Shown in pieces: positions 52,971 to 63,124 of a DNA stretch of 64,000 bases (its first letter is position 1; each line of letters opens with the position of its first letter). The notes beneath the pieces were generated by a model. That model worked only from the letters and a program-made list of their open reading frames with translations. It was not told the origin of the DNA and searched no databases. Made by a program: the position numbers and the translations under genes. The stretch spans positions 124,001 to 188,000 of the forward strand of contig NZ_CP073078.1 of NCBI RefSeq assembly GCF_018135625.1. Direction: 5' to 3'. This DNA comes from Phenylobacterium montanum (lineage in GTDB: Bacteria > Pseudomonadota > Alphaproteobacteria > Caulobacterales > Caulobacteraceae).

Positions 52971-54407
52971 ATGGCGACTGGCGGCGTACCTGGCCTTGTT
53001 CGTTACGACCTGCTGTTTCAGGCGTTGGGCGGTCCTGCGCTCATCGCGCTTGATCCTGATGGGCGCATCGCCGGCTGGAGCGCCGGGGCCGAGACGCTGA
53101 CCGGCCATCCCGCCGCAGCCGCGATTGGCCAGTCCTACGAACTGCTTTTCGACCCGGCGGCGATCGGGCTGGACGCCGTGCGGGACGAGCAGGGCGCCTT
53201 GATTGGCTTCGTCGAGACTCGGCGCGAGGCGGCGGAGCCGCCGGACGAGCGGCAGGCCCAGGCGGCGCAGGCCCAGCGCGAGCTTGCCGGGCGCATGGAG
53301 GCCCTGGGCCGGCTGGCCGGGGTGATGGCCCACGACTTCAACAACCTTCTCACCGCCGTGCTCAGCCGGGCGGAGTTGGCCCTGCGGGCGGTGGACCACG
53401 ACCGCGAGCGGCTGGTGAAGATGATCGTCGGCGTGCGCGACGCGGCCCAGCGCGGCGCGGCCATGAACCGCCGCCTCCTGGGCTTCGCCGGCCGCCAACC
53501 GCTGGATCCGGTGCGGGTGGAGCTGAAGCCGCTGTTGGCCGCACTGGCCGAGGACCTGCGCCAGGTCTTGCCCGCCGACATCCAGCTCGTCGTCGAGGCT
53601 CCGGATCGCCTGGCCATGGTCGAGGCCGATCCGCAAGGCCTGCGCGAACGGCTGATGGATCTGGCCCTGAACGCCCGCGACGCCATGCCCGAGGGCGGGC
53701 GGCTGACCATCGCGGCGCGCGGCGCGACCCTGAACGGGGAGGGGGCCGGCCTGTTCGGCCCGCACGTCCTGATCACCGTTACCGACACCGGTCACGGCAT
53801 GGCCCCCGAGGTGCGCGAGCGGGCGGTCGAGCCCTTCTTCACCACCCGGGACGGGGGGACCGGCACGGGCCTCGGCCTCAGCCAGGCCTACGGCTTCGCG
53901 CGCCAGTCGCATGGGGCGCTGTCGATCGTCTCCGAGCCGGGCCTGGGGACCACGATCAGCCTCTATCTGCCGGCCGACGACCTGGTGGCCGAAGACGCCT
54001 CGCCCGCCGATCCAGCGCCCACGCCGGCGCACGAGGCGGTGCTGGTGGTCGAGGACGACCGGCAGGTGGCCGAGCTGACCGACGCCCTGTTCCGCGAATT
54101 GGGCTATGAGCCGGTGATGGCCCGCTCGCCGCGCGAGGCCATGGAGGCCCTGGCGCGGCTGAAGATCGACCTGGTGTTCTCCGACGTGGTCATGCCGGGG
54201 GGGCTCAGCGGTTTCGAACTGGCCCGGCGCATCCGCATGCGTTTTCCCGAGATCCCGATCCTGCTGACCACCGGTTATGGCGAGGCCCTGGCCCAGCGCG
54301 ACGTCTGCGAGTTTCCGGTGCTGAACAAGCCCTATCGCATCGACGAGCTGATCGAGGCGCTGGGCGCCCTGCGCCGCGGCTCAGGCGGCGAGGCCAAGCC
54401 GCACTGA
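52971..54407 (+). CDS. soluble PAS hybrid histidine kinase with receiver domain
   Basis: 478 residues from the ATG at 52971, with GGAG upstream. A PAS domain (about 12-90, ALIALDPDGRIAGWSAGAET) leads into a HisKA-type helix with VMAHDFNNLLTAVLSRAELA (the phospho-His), then an HATPase with NARDAMPEGG, TDTGHGM and GTGTGLGLSQ, and a receiver with the phosphoacceptor Asp in LVFSDVVMPGGLSGFELA. The HDFNN form and the layout recall CckA-type kinases, but there are no membrane helices. Overlaps the convergent 88-residue gene by 27 bases. Confidence 0.9.
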   Translation: MATGGVPGLVRYDLLFQALGGPALIALDPDGRIAGWSAGAETLTGHPAAAAIGQSYELLFDPAAIGLDAVRDEQGALIGFVETRREAAEPPDERQAQAAQAQRELAGRMEALGRLAGVMAHDFNNLLTAVLSRAELALRAVDHDRERLVKMIVGVRDAAQRGAAMNRRLLGFAGRQPLDPVRVELKPLLAALAEDLRQVLPADIQLVVEAPDRLAMVEADPQGLRERLMDLALNARDAMPEGGRLTIAARGATLNGEGAGLFGPHVLITVTDTGHGMAPEVRERAVEPFFTTRDGGTGTGLGLSQAYGFARQSHGALSIVSEPGLGTTISLYLPADDLVAEDASPADPAPTPAHEAVLVVEDDRQVAELTDALFRELGYEPVMARSPREAMEALARLKIDLVFSDVVMPGGLSGFELARRIRMRFPEIPILLTTGYGEALAQRDVCEFPVLNKPYRIDELIEALGALRRGSGGEAKPH

Positions 54408-54647
54408 CACCAGGCGCAGGAACGCGGCCTGGCGCTCGGCCCCGTCCACCCGATGCCGCTCGAAGTCGTGGCCCTCAGCGTCGCGCACGTCGGCGAACAG
54501 GCCGGCAGGGTCTTCGTGGAAATGTAAAAAGGCGCGGGATTTCAGATAGAAGCTCCCGCGCGAACGCTCCTTCAGCGCCCCGAGCGCCCGCAGGCGCTCC
54601 AGCAGCGGCTCCAGCTGGTCAAGAGCGGCGGCGCCGGCGTGTTTCAT
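54381..54647 (-). CDS. 88-residue conserved hypothetical protein, coupled to cicA
   Basis: Starts at the ATG at 54647 inside the end of cicA (29-base overlap, same strand) and ends inside the convergent kinase gene. The block GSFYLKSRAFLHFHEDPAGL and the helical start LDQLEPLLERLRALGALKE recall a small protein family seen in Alphaproteobacteria with no known function. No membrane segment. Close coupling suggests a role linked to CicA. Confidence 0.65.
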   Translation of the reverse strand: MKHAGAAALDQLEPLLERLRALGALKERSRGSFYLKSRAFLHFHEDPAGLFADVRDAEGHDFERHRVDGAERQAAFLRLVSVRLGLAA

Positions 54648-55344
54648 GAGTGGCCGCCACGGGAACGCCGTTGAACACTTTCATCCCCGCCTCGTCGGCC
54701 AGGGCCAGCATGGCGGTGTCCCCGTCTGTGTCGCCATAGGCGGCGACCAGCCGGAGATCGGGGCCGAACACCTCGCGCAGGCGGCGGACCTTTTCCTCGC
54801 CGCGGCAGTTCAGGCCGTCGAGCTTGCCGGTGAAGCGGCCGGCCTCGTCGTACTTCAGCCGCGTGCCGATCAGGAGATCGGCGCCCAGGCCGCGGGCGAA
54901 GGGGGCGACGGTTTCCTCCGGCGAGGCGGTGACGATGACCAGGCGCGCGCCGCGGCTGCGCCAGCGCTTCCAGACCCTGACCGCGTCGGGGCGGAAGAGG
55001 TCGCGGGCGTGAATTTCGGCGAAGCGGCGGGCGACTGATTCGATATCGGCCTTTCGCGCCGGGCCGAAGAATCGCTTGGCCGCCGCTCCCTTCAGGGCGC
55101 CGCGGTCGCGGGTCATCAGAAACGAGACCAACTCAGGCGCCAGGCTGGCCACCCCTGCCCCGAATCGGACCGGGCCGGCTTTCCAGCGCAAGAGGGTGGT
55201 GAAACTGTCGCGGACGGTCAGGGTGCCGTCGAAGTCGAAGGCCACGATCGGCCGCGCGCCCGGGCCGGACTCGCGGAGGTCGCTCAGGTTTCCTATCTCT
55301 GCGGCGCCAGCGGTGAAATTGTCGGATTGCACGGGGCGCGCCAC
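54619..55344 (-). CDS. cicA: HAD-IB family phosphatase, CicA-like
   Basis: 241 residues from a GTG at 55344. HAD motif I is VAFDFDGTLTVRDSF, motif II LVIVTASPEE, and motif IV AAYGDTDGDTAMLALA. In C. crescentus the cicA gene lies between clpP and clpX and its dosage affects growth and shape; the position, strand and family here agree. The natural substrate is not known; the fold resembles phosphoserine phosphatase. It diverges from clpX. Confidence 0.88.
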   Translation of the reverse strand: MARPVQSDNFTAGAAEIGNLSDLRESGPGARPIVAFDFDGTLTVRDSFTTLLRWKAGPVRFGAGVASLAPELVSFLMTRDRGALKGAAAKRFFGPARKADIESVARRFAEIHARDLFRPDAVRVWKRWRSRGARLVIVTASPEETVAPFARGLGADLLIGTRLKYDEAGRFTGKLDGLNCRGEEKVRRLREVFGPDLRLVAAYGDTDGDTAMLALADEAGMKVFNGVPVAATHETRRRRRS

Positions 55345-55513
55345 GGAATTGGGTTCCTTAACCTTTGATGGGCTTGTGATCCTTCGACGGATCGGAGAAT
55401 GTCAAGGATTAGAAAACCCGCGGCGCGTATCGTGCATATTCCGCCGTTGGGCGATCCCGTAGGCGGGCGGCAAGGGCCAGTTGGGCCGGCGCCGTCCCAG
55501 AGTGAGAGCTGAG

Positions 55514-56776
55514 ATGACGAAAGCCGCCAGCGGCGACACCAAGAGCACCCTCTACTGCTCCTTCTGCGGAAAGAGCCAGCACGAGGTTCGCAAGCTGATC
55601 GCCGGGCCGACCGTGTTCATCTGCGACGAATGCGTCGAGCTGTGCATGGACATCATCCGCGAAGAGCACAAGATCGCCTTCGTCAAGTCCAAGGACGGGG
55701 TGCCCACGCCTAAGGAGATCCGCGAGGTTCTCGACGACTACGTGATCGGCCAGACCCACGCCAAGAAGGTGCTCGCGGTCGCCGTCCACAACCACTACAA
55801 GCGGTTGAACCACGCTCAGAAGAACAACGACGTCGAGCTGGCCAAGTCCAACATCCTGCTGATCGGCCCGACCGGCACCGGCAAGACCCTGCTGGCGCAG
55901 ACTCTGGCCCGCATCATCGACGTGCCCTTCACCATGGCCGACGCCACCACCCTGACCGAAGCCGGTTACGTGGGCGAGGACGTGGAGAACATCATCCTCA
56001 AGCTGCTGCAGGCGGCCGACTACAATGTCGAGCGGGCCCAGCGCGGCATCGTCTATATCGACGAGGTCGACAAGATCAGCCGCAAGTCCGACAACCCCTC
56101 GATCACCCGCGACGTGTCGGGCGAGGGCGTGCAGCAGGCCTTGCTGAAGATCATGGAAGGCACCGTGGCCTCCGTGCCGCCCCAGGGCGGGCGCAAGCAT
56201 CCCCAGCAGGAGTTCCTGCAGGTCGACACCACCAACATCCTGTTCATCTGCGGCGGCGCCTTCGCCGGCCTGGAGAAGATCATCTCCGCGCGCGGCAAGG
56301 GCACATCGATCGGCTTCGGCGCCACTGTGGCCGATCCGGAAGAGCGGCGCACGGGCGAGATCCTGCGCGGCGTCGAGCCGGACGACCTGCAGCGCTTCGG
56401 CCTGATCCCCGAGTTCATCGGCCGCCTGCCGGTGCTGGCGACCCTGGAGGATCTGGACGAAGAGGCCCTGGTTACCATCCTGACCGAGCCCAAGAACGCC
56501 TTCGTCAAGCAGTACCAGCGCCTGTTCGACATGGAGAACGTGGGCCTGACCTTCACCGACGACGCCCTGAAGGCCATCGCCCGCAGGGCCATCGGCCGCA
56601 AGACCGGCGCCCGCGGCCTGCGCTCGATCATGGAAGGCATCCTCTTGGACACCATGTTCGAGCTGCCGACCTACGAAGGCGTGGAAGAGGTGGTGGTCAA
56701 CGCCGAGGTGGTCGAGGGCAGAGCCCAGCCGCTGGTGATCTACGCCGAAGCCCGCAACAAGGGCGGGGCGGCGTAG
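55514..56776 (+). CDS. clpX: ATP-dependent Clp protease ATP-binding subunit ClpX
   Basis: AAA+ unfoldase that drives ClpXP proteolysis, central to the Caulobacter cell cycle (CtrA turnover). The N-terminal zinc finger is CSFCGKSQ with CDECVELC; Walker A is GPTGTGKTL; Walker B is [11 protein letters not shown]; the pore loop GYVGEDVE and the ClpP-contacting IGFG loop are present. 420 residues from the ATG at 55514; an earlier open frame lacks family similarity. Confidence 0.98.
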   Translation: MTKAASGDTKSTLYCSFCGKSQHEVRKLIAGPTVFICDECVELCMDIIREEHKIAFVKSKDGVPTPKEIREVLDDYVIGQTHAKKVLAVAVHNHYKRLNHAQKNNDVELAKSNILLIGPTGTGKTLLAQTLARIIDVPFTMADATTLTEAGYVGEDVENIILKLLQAADYNVERAQRGIVYIDEVDKISRKSDNPSITRDVSGEGVQQALLKIMEGTVASVPPQGGRKHPQQEFLQVDTTNILFICGGAFAGLEKIISARGKGTSIGFGATVADPEERRTGEILRGVEPDDLQRFGLIPEFIGRLPVLATLEDLDEEALVTILTEPKNAFVKQYQRLFDMENVGLTFTDDALKAIARRAIGRKTGARGLRSIMEGILLDTMFELPTYEGVEEVVVNAEVVEGRAQPLVIYAEARNKGGAA

Positions 56777-56811
56777 GGGGCTGCTTGAAAAAGGGATAGC
56801 TCGATCTGGTT

Positions 56812-56927
56812 TGCGTGGTTCGAGACGCTCGCTTGCGCGAGCCCTCACCATGACTAGGTTGAGTGGATTGCACAAAAGTCAGTCATGGTGAGGAGCGGCC
56901 CGCCAGGGACGCGTCTCGAACCACGCA
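56812..56927. repeat. long imperfect inverted repeat (REP-like element)
   Basis: The outer arms TGCGTGGTTCGAGACGC (56812-56828) and its exact complement (56911-56927) pair over 17 bases; inner arms CCTCACCATGACT (56843-56855) and AGTCATGGTGAGG (56881-56893) pair over 13. The whole can fold into a long cruciform. It resembles dispersed palindromic repeats found between genes in high-GC Alphaproteobacteria. It lies right after clpX. Confidence 0.7.
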
Positions 56928-56973
56928 TTGGCGTTGGGCGCTCGATTTTCAAAGTGGGTCCAAAGTGGATCTG

Positions 56974-57042
56974 GGGACATGATACCTACCCCCGGCTTTG
57001 AGCAGTGGCTCATACTTGCTTCAGGGATGGGTATCATGTCCC
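56974..57042. repeat. second palindromic element with nested hairpin
   Basis: GGGACATGATACC (56974-56986) and GGTATCATGTCCC (57030-57042) are perfect 13-base inverted arms. Inside, TGAGC and GCTCA form a small hairpin at 56999-57012. The structure is reminiscent of the terminal palindromes of REP-associated (RAYT) elements, but no transposase gene is present. Confidence 0.65.
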
Positions 57043-57083
57043 TGTAACGGCGCCGTTGGGGTCGAGTGGGGAGGGGCGCTTCC

Positions 57084-57368
57084 ATGGATGCAAGGACTGT
57101 TACGTTTATAACGCTCGTGATCCTGGCGCCGATCGTGTTGCTGTTTGGATATTTCGGTCAATTTGAGAGGGGCATTGCAGCTTGGGCCTTATGTGGATCG
57201 TTCGGTATGATCGGCTATTTTGAGAGAGATAGAATAATCGGTGTCGGGCGCACGAAAGAGCAAAAATCGAAGCGAAGCCTATACGTTTCAATTTTGGCCG
57301 TGGCGTTCTTTGTAGAGCTTGCTGGCCTATTGGTTGTTGTTCGCCCAAATCACCTAGGTCTGGCCTAG
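57084..57368 (+). CDS. small membrane protein of unknown function
   Basis: 94 residues from the ATG at 57084, with GGAGGGG upstream. Two to three hydrophobic helices (TFITLVILAPIVLLFGYFG, WALCGSFGMIGYF, SILAVAFFVELAGLLVVV) separated by a charged loop. Base use is clearly more AT-rich than in clpX and lon, and palindromic repeats flank it, so transfer is possible. The same frame continues after the TAG with another membrane-like stretch. Confidence 0.55.
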   Translation: MDARTVTFITLVILAPIVLLFGYFGQFERGIAAWALCGSFGMIGYFERDRIIGVGRTKEQKSKRSLYVSILAVAFFVELAGLLVVVRPNHLGLA

Positions 57369-57371
57369 GCT

Positions 57372-57467
57372 TTGGCGCTGCTGGTCGCAGCCCTGAATGT
57401 GTTCTTTTTGCGCTACGCCGCAAACGCGATTGAAGGGGCGCTCTCACGTCGTGGGCGCGGGGTCTGA
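57372..57467 (+). pseudogene. possible in-frame remnant: short membrane segment after a TAG
   Basis: Directly after the TAG of the small membrane protein the same frame stays open for 32 codons and encodes ALLVAALNVFFLRYAANAI followed by a basic end (SRRGRGV). This looks like the C-terminal helix of a membrane protein. It is either a separate tiny gene from a TTG or the broken end of the preceding gene. No ribosome site is visible. Confidence 0.25.
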
Positions 57468-57694
57468 CCCGCAACGCCAATAACCAAGCCCTCCCCCCAT
57501 CGCGGCCAATGGACGCGTTCCCCAAGCGTCGCTGCGCGGCATCGCTTGAACATCTGCGCAAACCGTCCACATAAATGCCCGAACAGCCATTCCTTCCGAA
57601 TGGCCGGATCGTCCGACTCGGCGCATCGCCGGGTGACCACGATCCGAAAGAGGCCGGATGCTTGTTCGAGGTCCGGTCGGGAGCCGTAAAAAGT
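57468..57694. other. leader region of lon
   Basis: No gene seen. The region contains the candidate heat-shock promoter at 57545-57574 and the untranslated leader before the lon ATG. An upstream open extension of the lon frame has no family similarity. Confidence 0.4.
57545..57574 (+). promoter_or_regulatory. candidate heat-shock (sigma-32) promoter of lon
   Basis: CTTGAA, a 16-base spacer, then CCACATAA. The -35 is a full match and the -10 a partial match to the sigma-32 pattern (CTTGAA, CCCCATnT), about 120 bases before the lon ATG. lon is a classic heat-shock gene. Confidence 0.4.
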
Positions 57695-60094
<2,400 letters not shown>

Positions 60095-60136
60095 GCTCAA
60101 CGGGGCGTGAAGCGTCCCTTGGTGCAAAGTATCCGG

Positions 60137-60172
60137 GGCCTGGTTCCTTGTGGAATCAGGCCTCGAGCCTTT
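60137..60172 (+). terminator. terminator after lon
   Basis: GGCCTGGTTCC and GGAATCAGGCC form an 11-base stem with one G-T pair around a four-base loop; CCTTTTC follows nearby. It ends the lon transcript before the HU promoter. Confidence 0.7.
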
Positions 60173-60340
60173 TCACGGACCTGGGTTTGCTCGACTTCGC
60201 AGGTGCGGAAGCTTCATCTGGCGCTGCGAAATCGTCCAAAAATCACCGATCCGTGAGCAGCGGATTTGGCCGAATTCGCCTGTGGGGCAAATGATCGCCG
60301 ATAAGTTACCTTCGGCGCCCCTCCAAACCCCTTGCTTTGT

Positions 60341-60371
60341 TTGACGGCGCAAGCATTTCGCGCTCCATAAT
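60341..60371 (+). promoter_or_regulatory. candidate promoter of the HU gene
   Basis: TTGACG and CATAAT lie 19 bases apart, about 60 bases before the HU start. The spacing is longer than ideal, so the call is tentative. The rest of the 60095-60430 gap shows only the lon terminator. Confidence 0.35.
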
Positions 60372-60430
60372 CCGTCCCGAGCGCGACGAACTTGCACGAT
60401 CGCTGCCGCAAAAAGGGTTGGGAGACACCT

Positions 60431-60703
60431 ATGACGAAAGCCGAACTGATTTCTGCAATCGCGGAAAAGGCGGGGCTCAACAAAAATCAGTCGCGAGACG
60501 CCCTCGAAGCGTTCCTGGGGGCGGTCACGGACTCCCTGAAGGCGGGCAAGGAAGTCCGGCTGGTGGGCTTTGGCAGCTTCCTGCCGGTCGAGCGCAAGGC
60601 GGGTACGGCGCGCAACCCGCGCACCGGCGAAACGGTCAAGCGGCCGGCCTCGAAGACCGCGCGCTTCCGGGTGGGCGAGGGGCTGAAAGGCGCCTTGAAC
60701 TAA
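60431..60703 (+). CDS. hup: DNA-binding protein HU
   Basis: Nucleoid protein of 90 residues. MTKAELISAIAEKAGLNKNQ, then LVGFGSFLPVERKAGTARNP (the conserved GFGSF and the DNA-minor-groove arm with RNPRTGE) and ARFRVGEGLKGALN at the C terminus. GGGAGAC precedes the ATG. Own terminator downstream. Confidence 0.97.
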   Translation: MTKAELISAIAEKAGLNKNQSRDALEAFLGAVTDSLKAGKEVRLVGFGSFLPVERKAGTARNPRTGETVKRPASKTARFRVGEGLKGALN

Positions 60704-60727
60704 GGACGATTTCATTCCATCGAGAGG

Positions 60728-60757
60728 GGCGGGCGCCGCGCGGCGTCCGCCTTTTTT
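60728..60757 (+). terminator. rho-independent terminator of the HU gene
   Basis: GGCGGGCGCC and GGCGTCCGCC form a ten-base stem (one G-T pair) around a four-base loop, followed by six T. It ends three bases before tRNA-Val. Confidence 0.92.
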
Positions 60758-60760
60758 GTC

Positions 60761-60837
60761 GGGCGGCTAGCTCAGCTGGTCAGAGCGTCTGGTTTACACC
60801 CAGAAGGTCGGGGGTTCGAACCCCTCGCCGCCCACCA
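60761..60837 (+). tRNA. tRNA-Val (anticodon UAC)
   Basis: GGGCGGC pairs with GCCGCCC at the ends, followed by A and an encoded CCA. D-arm GCTCAGCTGGTCAGAGC, anticodon stem TCTGG/CCAGA with loop TTTACAC (anticodon TAC), and T-arm GGGGGTTCGAACCCC are standard. 77 bases. Confidence 0.98.
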
Positions 60838-60856
60838 AGGCCCGCGGCCAAGGCGT

Positions 60857-61708
60857 TCAGGCGAAGACCTCCTCGACGGCCGGCGTCGCCGGGCGGACAG
60901 CCCTGTAGACATAGGCCATCAACCCGACCTTGGCCGGAAGAATCAGGATGGCGGCGGCGGCCTGGACCAGCGCCGGCAGCACCATCTGATTGGGCGTCGG
61001 GTCGGCGATGGCGCCTTCTGTCGCCCGGATGGTCAGGCCCACGATCTGGCCGAACCCCACCACCAGGGCGCTCGCGATCCCGACGACGATCAGCGCGCCA
61101 AATATGGGCCAGAAGGCGCCGCGGGTTAGGTCCCACGCGCCGAACACGACGATCCGCTTCTGATCGACGGTGGCCGCCAGATAGGGGCTGATCCTAACGG
61201 AAACCCAGATCACAAGCGGGGCGAGGATGAGAAACAGCAGGCCGAGCCAGCCCGCCATGGCGATCGCGGCCGCGGGCGAGCTTTTGACGCTCGCGGCCAT
61301 GCTCCCAAAGATGGCGACGAACAGGGCTGAGATGGGTAGGGCCACCATCGCCACCAGCAGCACGACCGCCCCCAGTATCCGCCATTCCGCGGCCTTCCAT
61401 TGCAGGCCTCCCGGACCGTTCTCGTCCGCCTGGCCCAGACCTGCGCGATAGAGCGCGCCGTAGGTGGCTGTCGAAGCCGCCATCGCCATCAGGCCGAGGG
61501 GCAGGCCTTGCCAGAGCTTCCCCGAATTGGCGGCGAGGGCGGCCGGCGTGGTGATGGCGGCGGCGACGTCGGTTACAGCCGCCAGCCAGATCTGCAGCGC
61601 AAAGCTGCAGACGCCGTACAACAGAAGGATCGCCCACGCCGCCCGCCATCCAGGCCCGATGAAGTTGAAGGCGGCGCTGATCGCCGCCGATCCGGAAACC
61701 TTGGTCAC
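60857..61708 (-). CDS. multi-pass membrane protein of unknown function
   Basis: 283 residues from a GTG at 61708 with GGAGAGG upstream; the frame reaches a TTG further out without support. About six hydrophobic helices (AAWAILLLYGVCSFALQIWL, ILGAVVLLVAMVALPISAL, LLFLILAPLVIWVSVRI, and others). No domain is recognised with confidence. It converges on tRNA-Val and diverges from the GT87-like gene. Confidence 0.6.
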   Translation of the reverse strand: MTKVSGSAAISAAFNFIGPGWRAAWAILLLYGVCSFALQIWLAAVTDVAAAITTPAALAANSGKLWQGLPLGLMAMAASTATYGALYRAGLGQADENGPGGLQWKAAEWRILGAVVLLVAMVALPISALFVAIFGSMAASVKSSPAAAIAMAGWLGLLFLILAPLVIWVSVRISPYLAATVDQKRIVVFGAWDLTRGAFWPIFGALIVVGIASALVVGFGQIVGLTIRATEGAIADPTPNQMVLPALVQAAAAILILPAKVGLMAYVYRAVRPATPAVEEVFA

Positions 61709-61870
61709 GCCGGCGCCTCTCCAGACGATCCACAACGCCAGTTAAGCTCATGGTCGAGCCGGCCGCCAGCGGCGATACGGGGGCGAGTCTCCCGCGTTTA
61801 CGCCGTCTACAGGGTCGCGCTGGCGTAATGCGTCTGCGCCGCTGTGCCGGGCGCGCCGCCGGGATCTGGG

Positions 61871-63091
61871 ATGACGCAACTGTCGAGGGCGATGCGAGAC
61901 GCCGACTGGCTGACCCTTGAACGCCTGAAGCGCTGGACGCCGCTGTTCGCGCTGGTTTCGGTGCTGCTCTTGGGCCTCGACGTCTGGACCCACACGCGTT
62001 TCGGCGTCGTGGACGGCAAGGGCGAGCAGGTCGGCCGCGACTTCGTCAACTACTGGGCCGGGGCGCGGCTGGCGATCCAGGGGCGGGCCGGTCAGGCCTA
62101 CGACCTCCACCGGTTCCTGGCCTATGAGCGCAGCCTGACCGCGCCGAACGCAGAGGCCAAATGGTACGGCTATCCGCCGGTGGCCATGGTGCTGGCCGCG
62201 CCTTTCGCATTTCTGCCGTTCCTGCCGGCGCTCCTCGCCTGGACGCTGAGCGGCTGGGCGGTGCTGGCGCGGATGCAGGCCCCTAGGATGGGCTGGCTCC
62301 TGGCCGGCTGCGCCCTGATCGCTACGCCGGCCTTCTATATCGACGCCCTGTCCGGGCAGAACGGGGCCTTCAGCGCGGCCCTGCTGGTCGGGGGGCTGAT
62401 GCTGCTGGACGAGCGGCCGCTCCTCGCCGGCGCCCTGTTCGGATTGCTCTGCTACAAGCCGCACCTGGGGATCATGATCCCGGTGGCCCTTGTCGCTGCG
62501 GGGCGCTGGCGGGCGATCTTCGGCGGGGCCCTGGCGGGCGTTGCGCTGGTCGCGGTCAGCGTGGCGATGGTGGGCGTGCAGCCGTGGACGGCCTTCCTGC
62601 ACAATGCGCCCTTCCATCGCCAGATCCTGGAAACCCAGATCGGTAACTGGCCGCGGATGCCTTCAGTCTATGTGGCCCTGCGCTTCCTCGGCGCAGCGAG
62701 CCCGCTGGCCTACGCCGCCCAGGCCGCCTCGGCCCTGGCGGCGGCGGCGGCGGTGTTCGTCGCCTGGCGCGGGCGGGCCTCGGCGCCGCTGAAGGGGGCG
62801 GTGCTGCTGGTCGCCACCTTCCTGACCACGCCCTATGCCTGGGACTACGACATGGTCGCCCTGCTGTTCGCCGCCGTCTGGGTCTGGCGCGAGGCGGAGG
62901 CGGGGGGCTGGCGGCCGTGGGAGAGGATCGGCCTGGCCGTAATGCTGGCCTCGCCGTGGGTGCTGCCCGCCACGGCGCGGCGCCTGCATCTGCAGCTGGG
63001 GCCGGTGATCCTGTGGTGGGTGCTGGCGCTGCTGCTGGCCCGCATAGCGGCCAAGCCGGCGGTTTCCGGATCATTAGGCGATGCGCCCTAG
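61871..63091 (+). CDS. GT87 (DUF2029)-like membrane glycosyltransferase
   Basis: 406 residues, start placed at the ATG at 61871. About ten membrane helices. The loop after the first helix has GRDFVNYWAGARLAIQGRAG, with the acidic residue typical of GT87 polyprenyl-phosphomannose mannosyltransferases; YGYPPVAMVLAAPFAFLPF and LLCYKPHLGIMIPVALVAAG are also typical. The sugar and acceptor are not known. It is followed at 33 bases by a GT2 gene that could make its polyprenyl-linked donor. Confidence 0.8.
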   Translation: MTQLSRAMRDADWLTLERLKRWTPLFALVSVLLLGLDVWTHTRFGVVDGKGEQVGRDFVNYWAGARLAIQGRAGQAYDLHRFLAYERSLTAPNAEAKWYGYPPVAMVLAAPFAFLPFLPALLAWTLSGWAVLARMQAPRMGWLLAGCALIATPAFYIDALSGQNGAFSAALLVGGLMLLDERPLLAGALFGLLCYKPHLGIMIPVALVAAGRWRAIFGGALAGVALVAVSVAMVGVQPWTAFLHNAPFHRQILETQIGNWPRMPSVYVALRFLGAASPLAYAAQAASALAAAAAVFVAWRGRASAPLKGAVLLVATFLTTPYAWDYDMVALLFAAVWVWREAEAGGWRPWERIGLAVMLASPWVLPATARRLHLQLGPVILWWVLALLLARIAAKPAVSGSLGDAP

Positions 63092-63124
63092 GCTAGGGCC
63101 GAACGTCACCAGGGCCCAAGCCTC

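Noticed and set aside
55340-55375. TTAACC before cicA as a CtrA box
   Set aside because: Only one half site; the second at the right spacing is absent.
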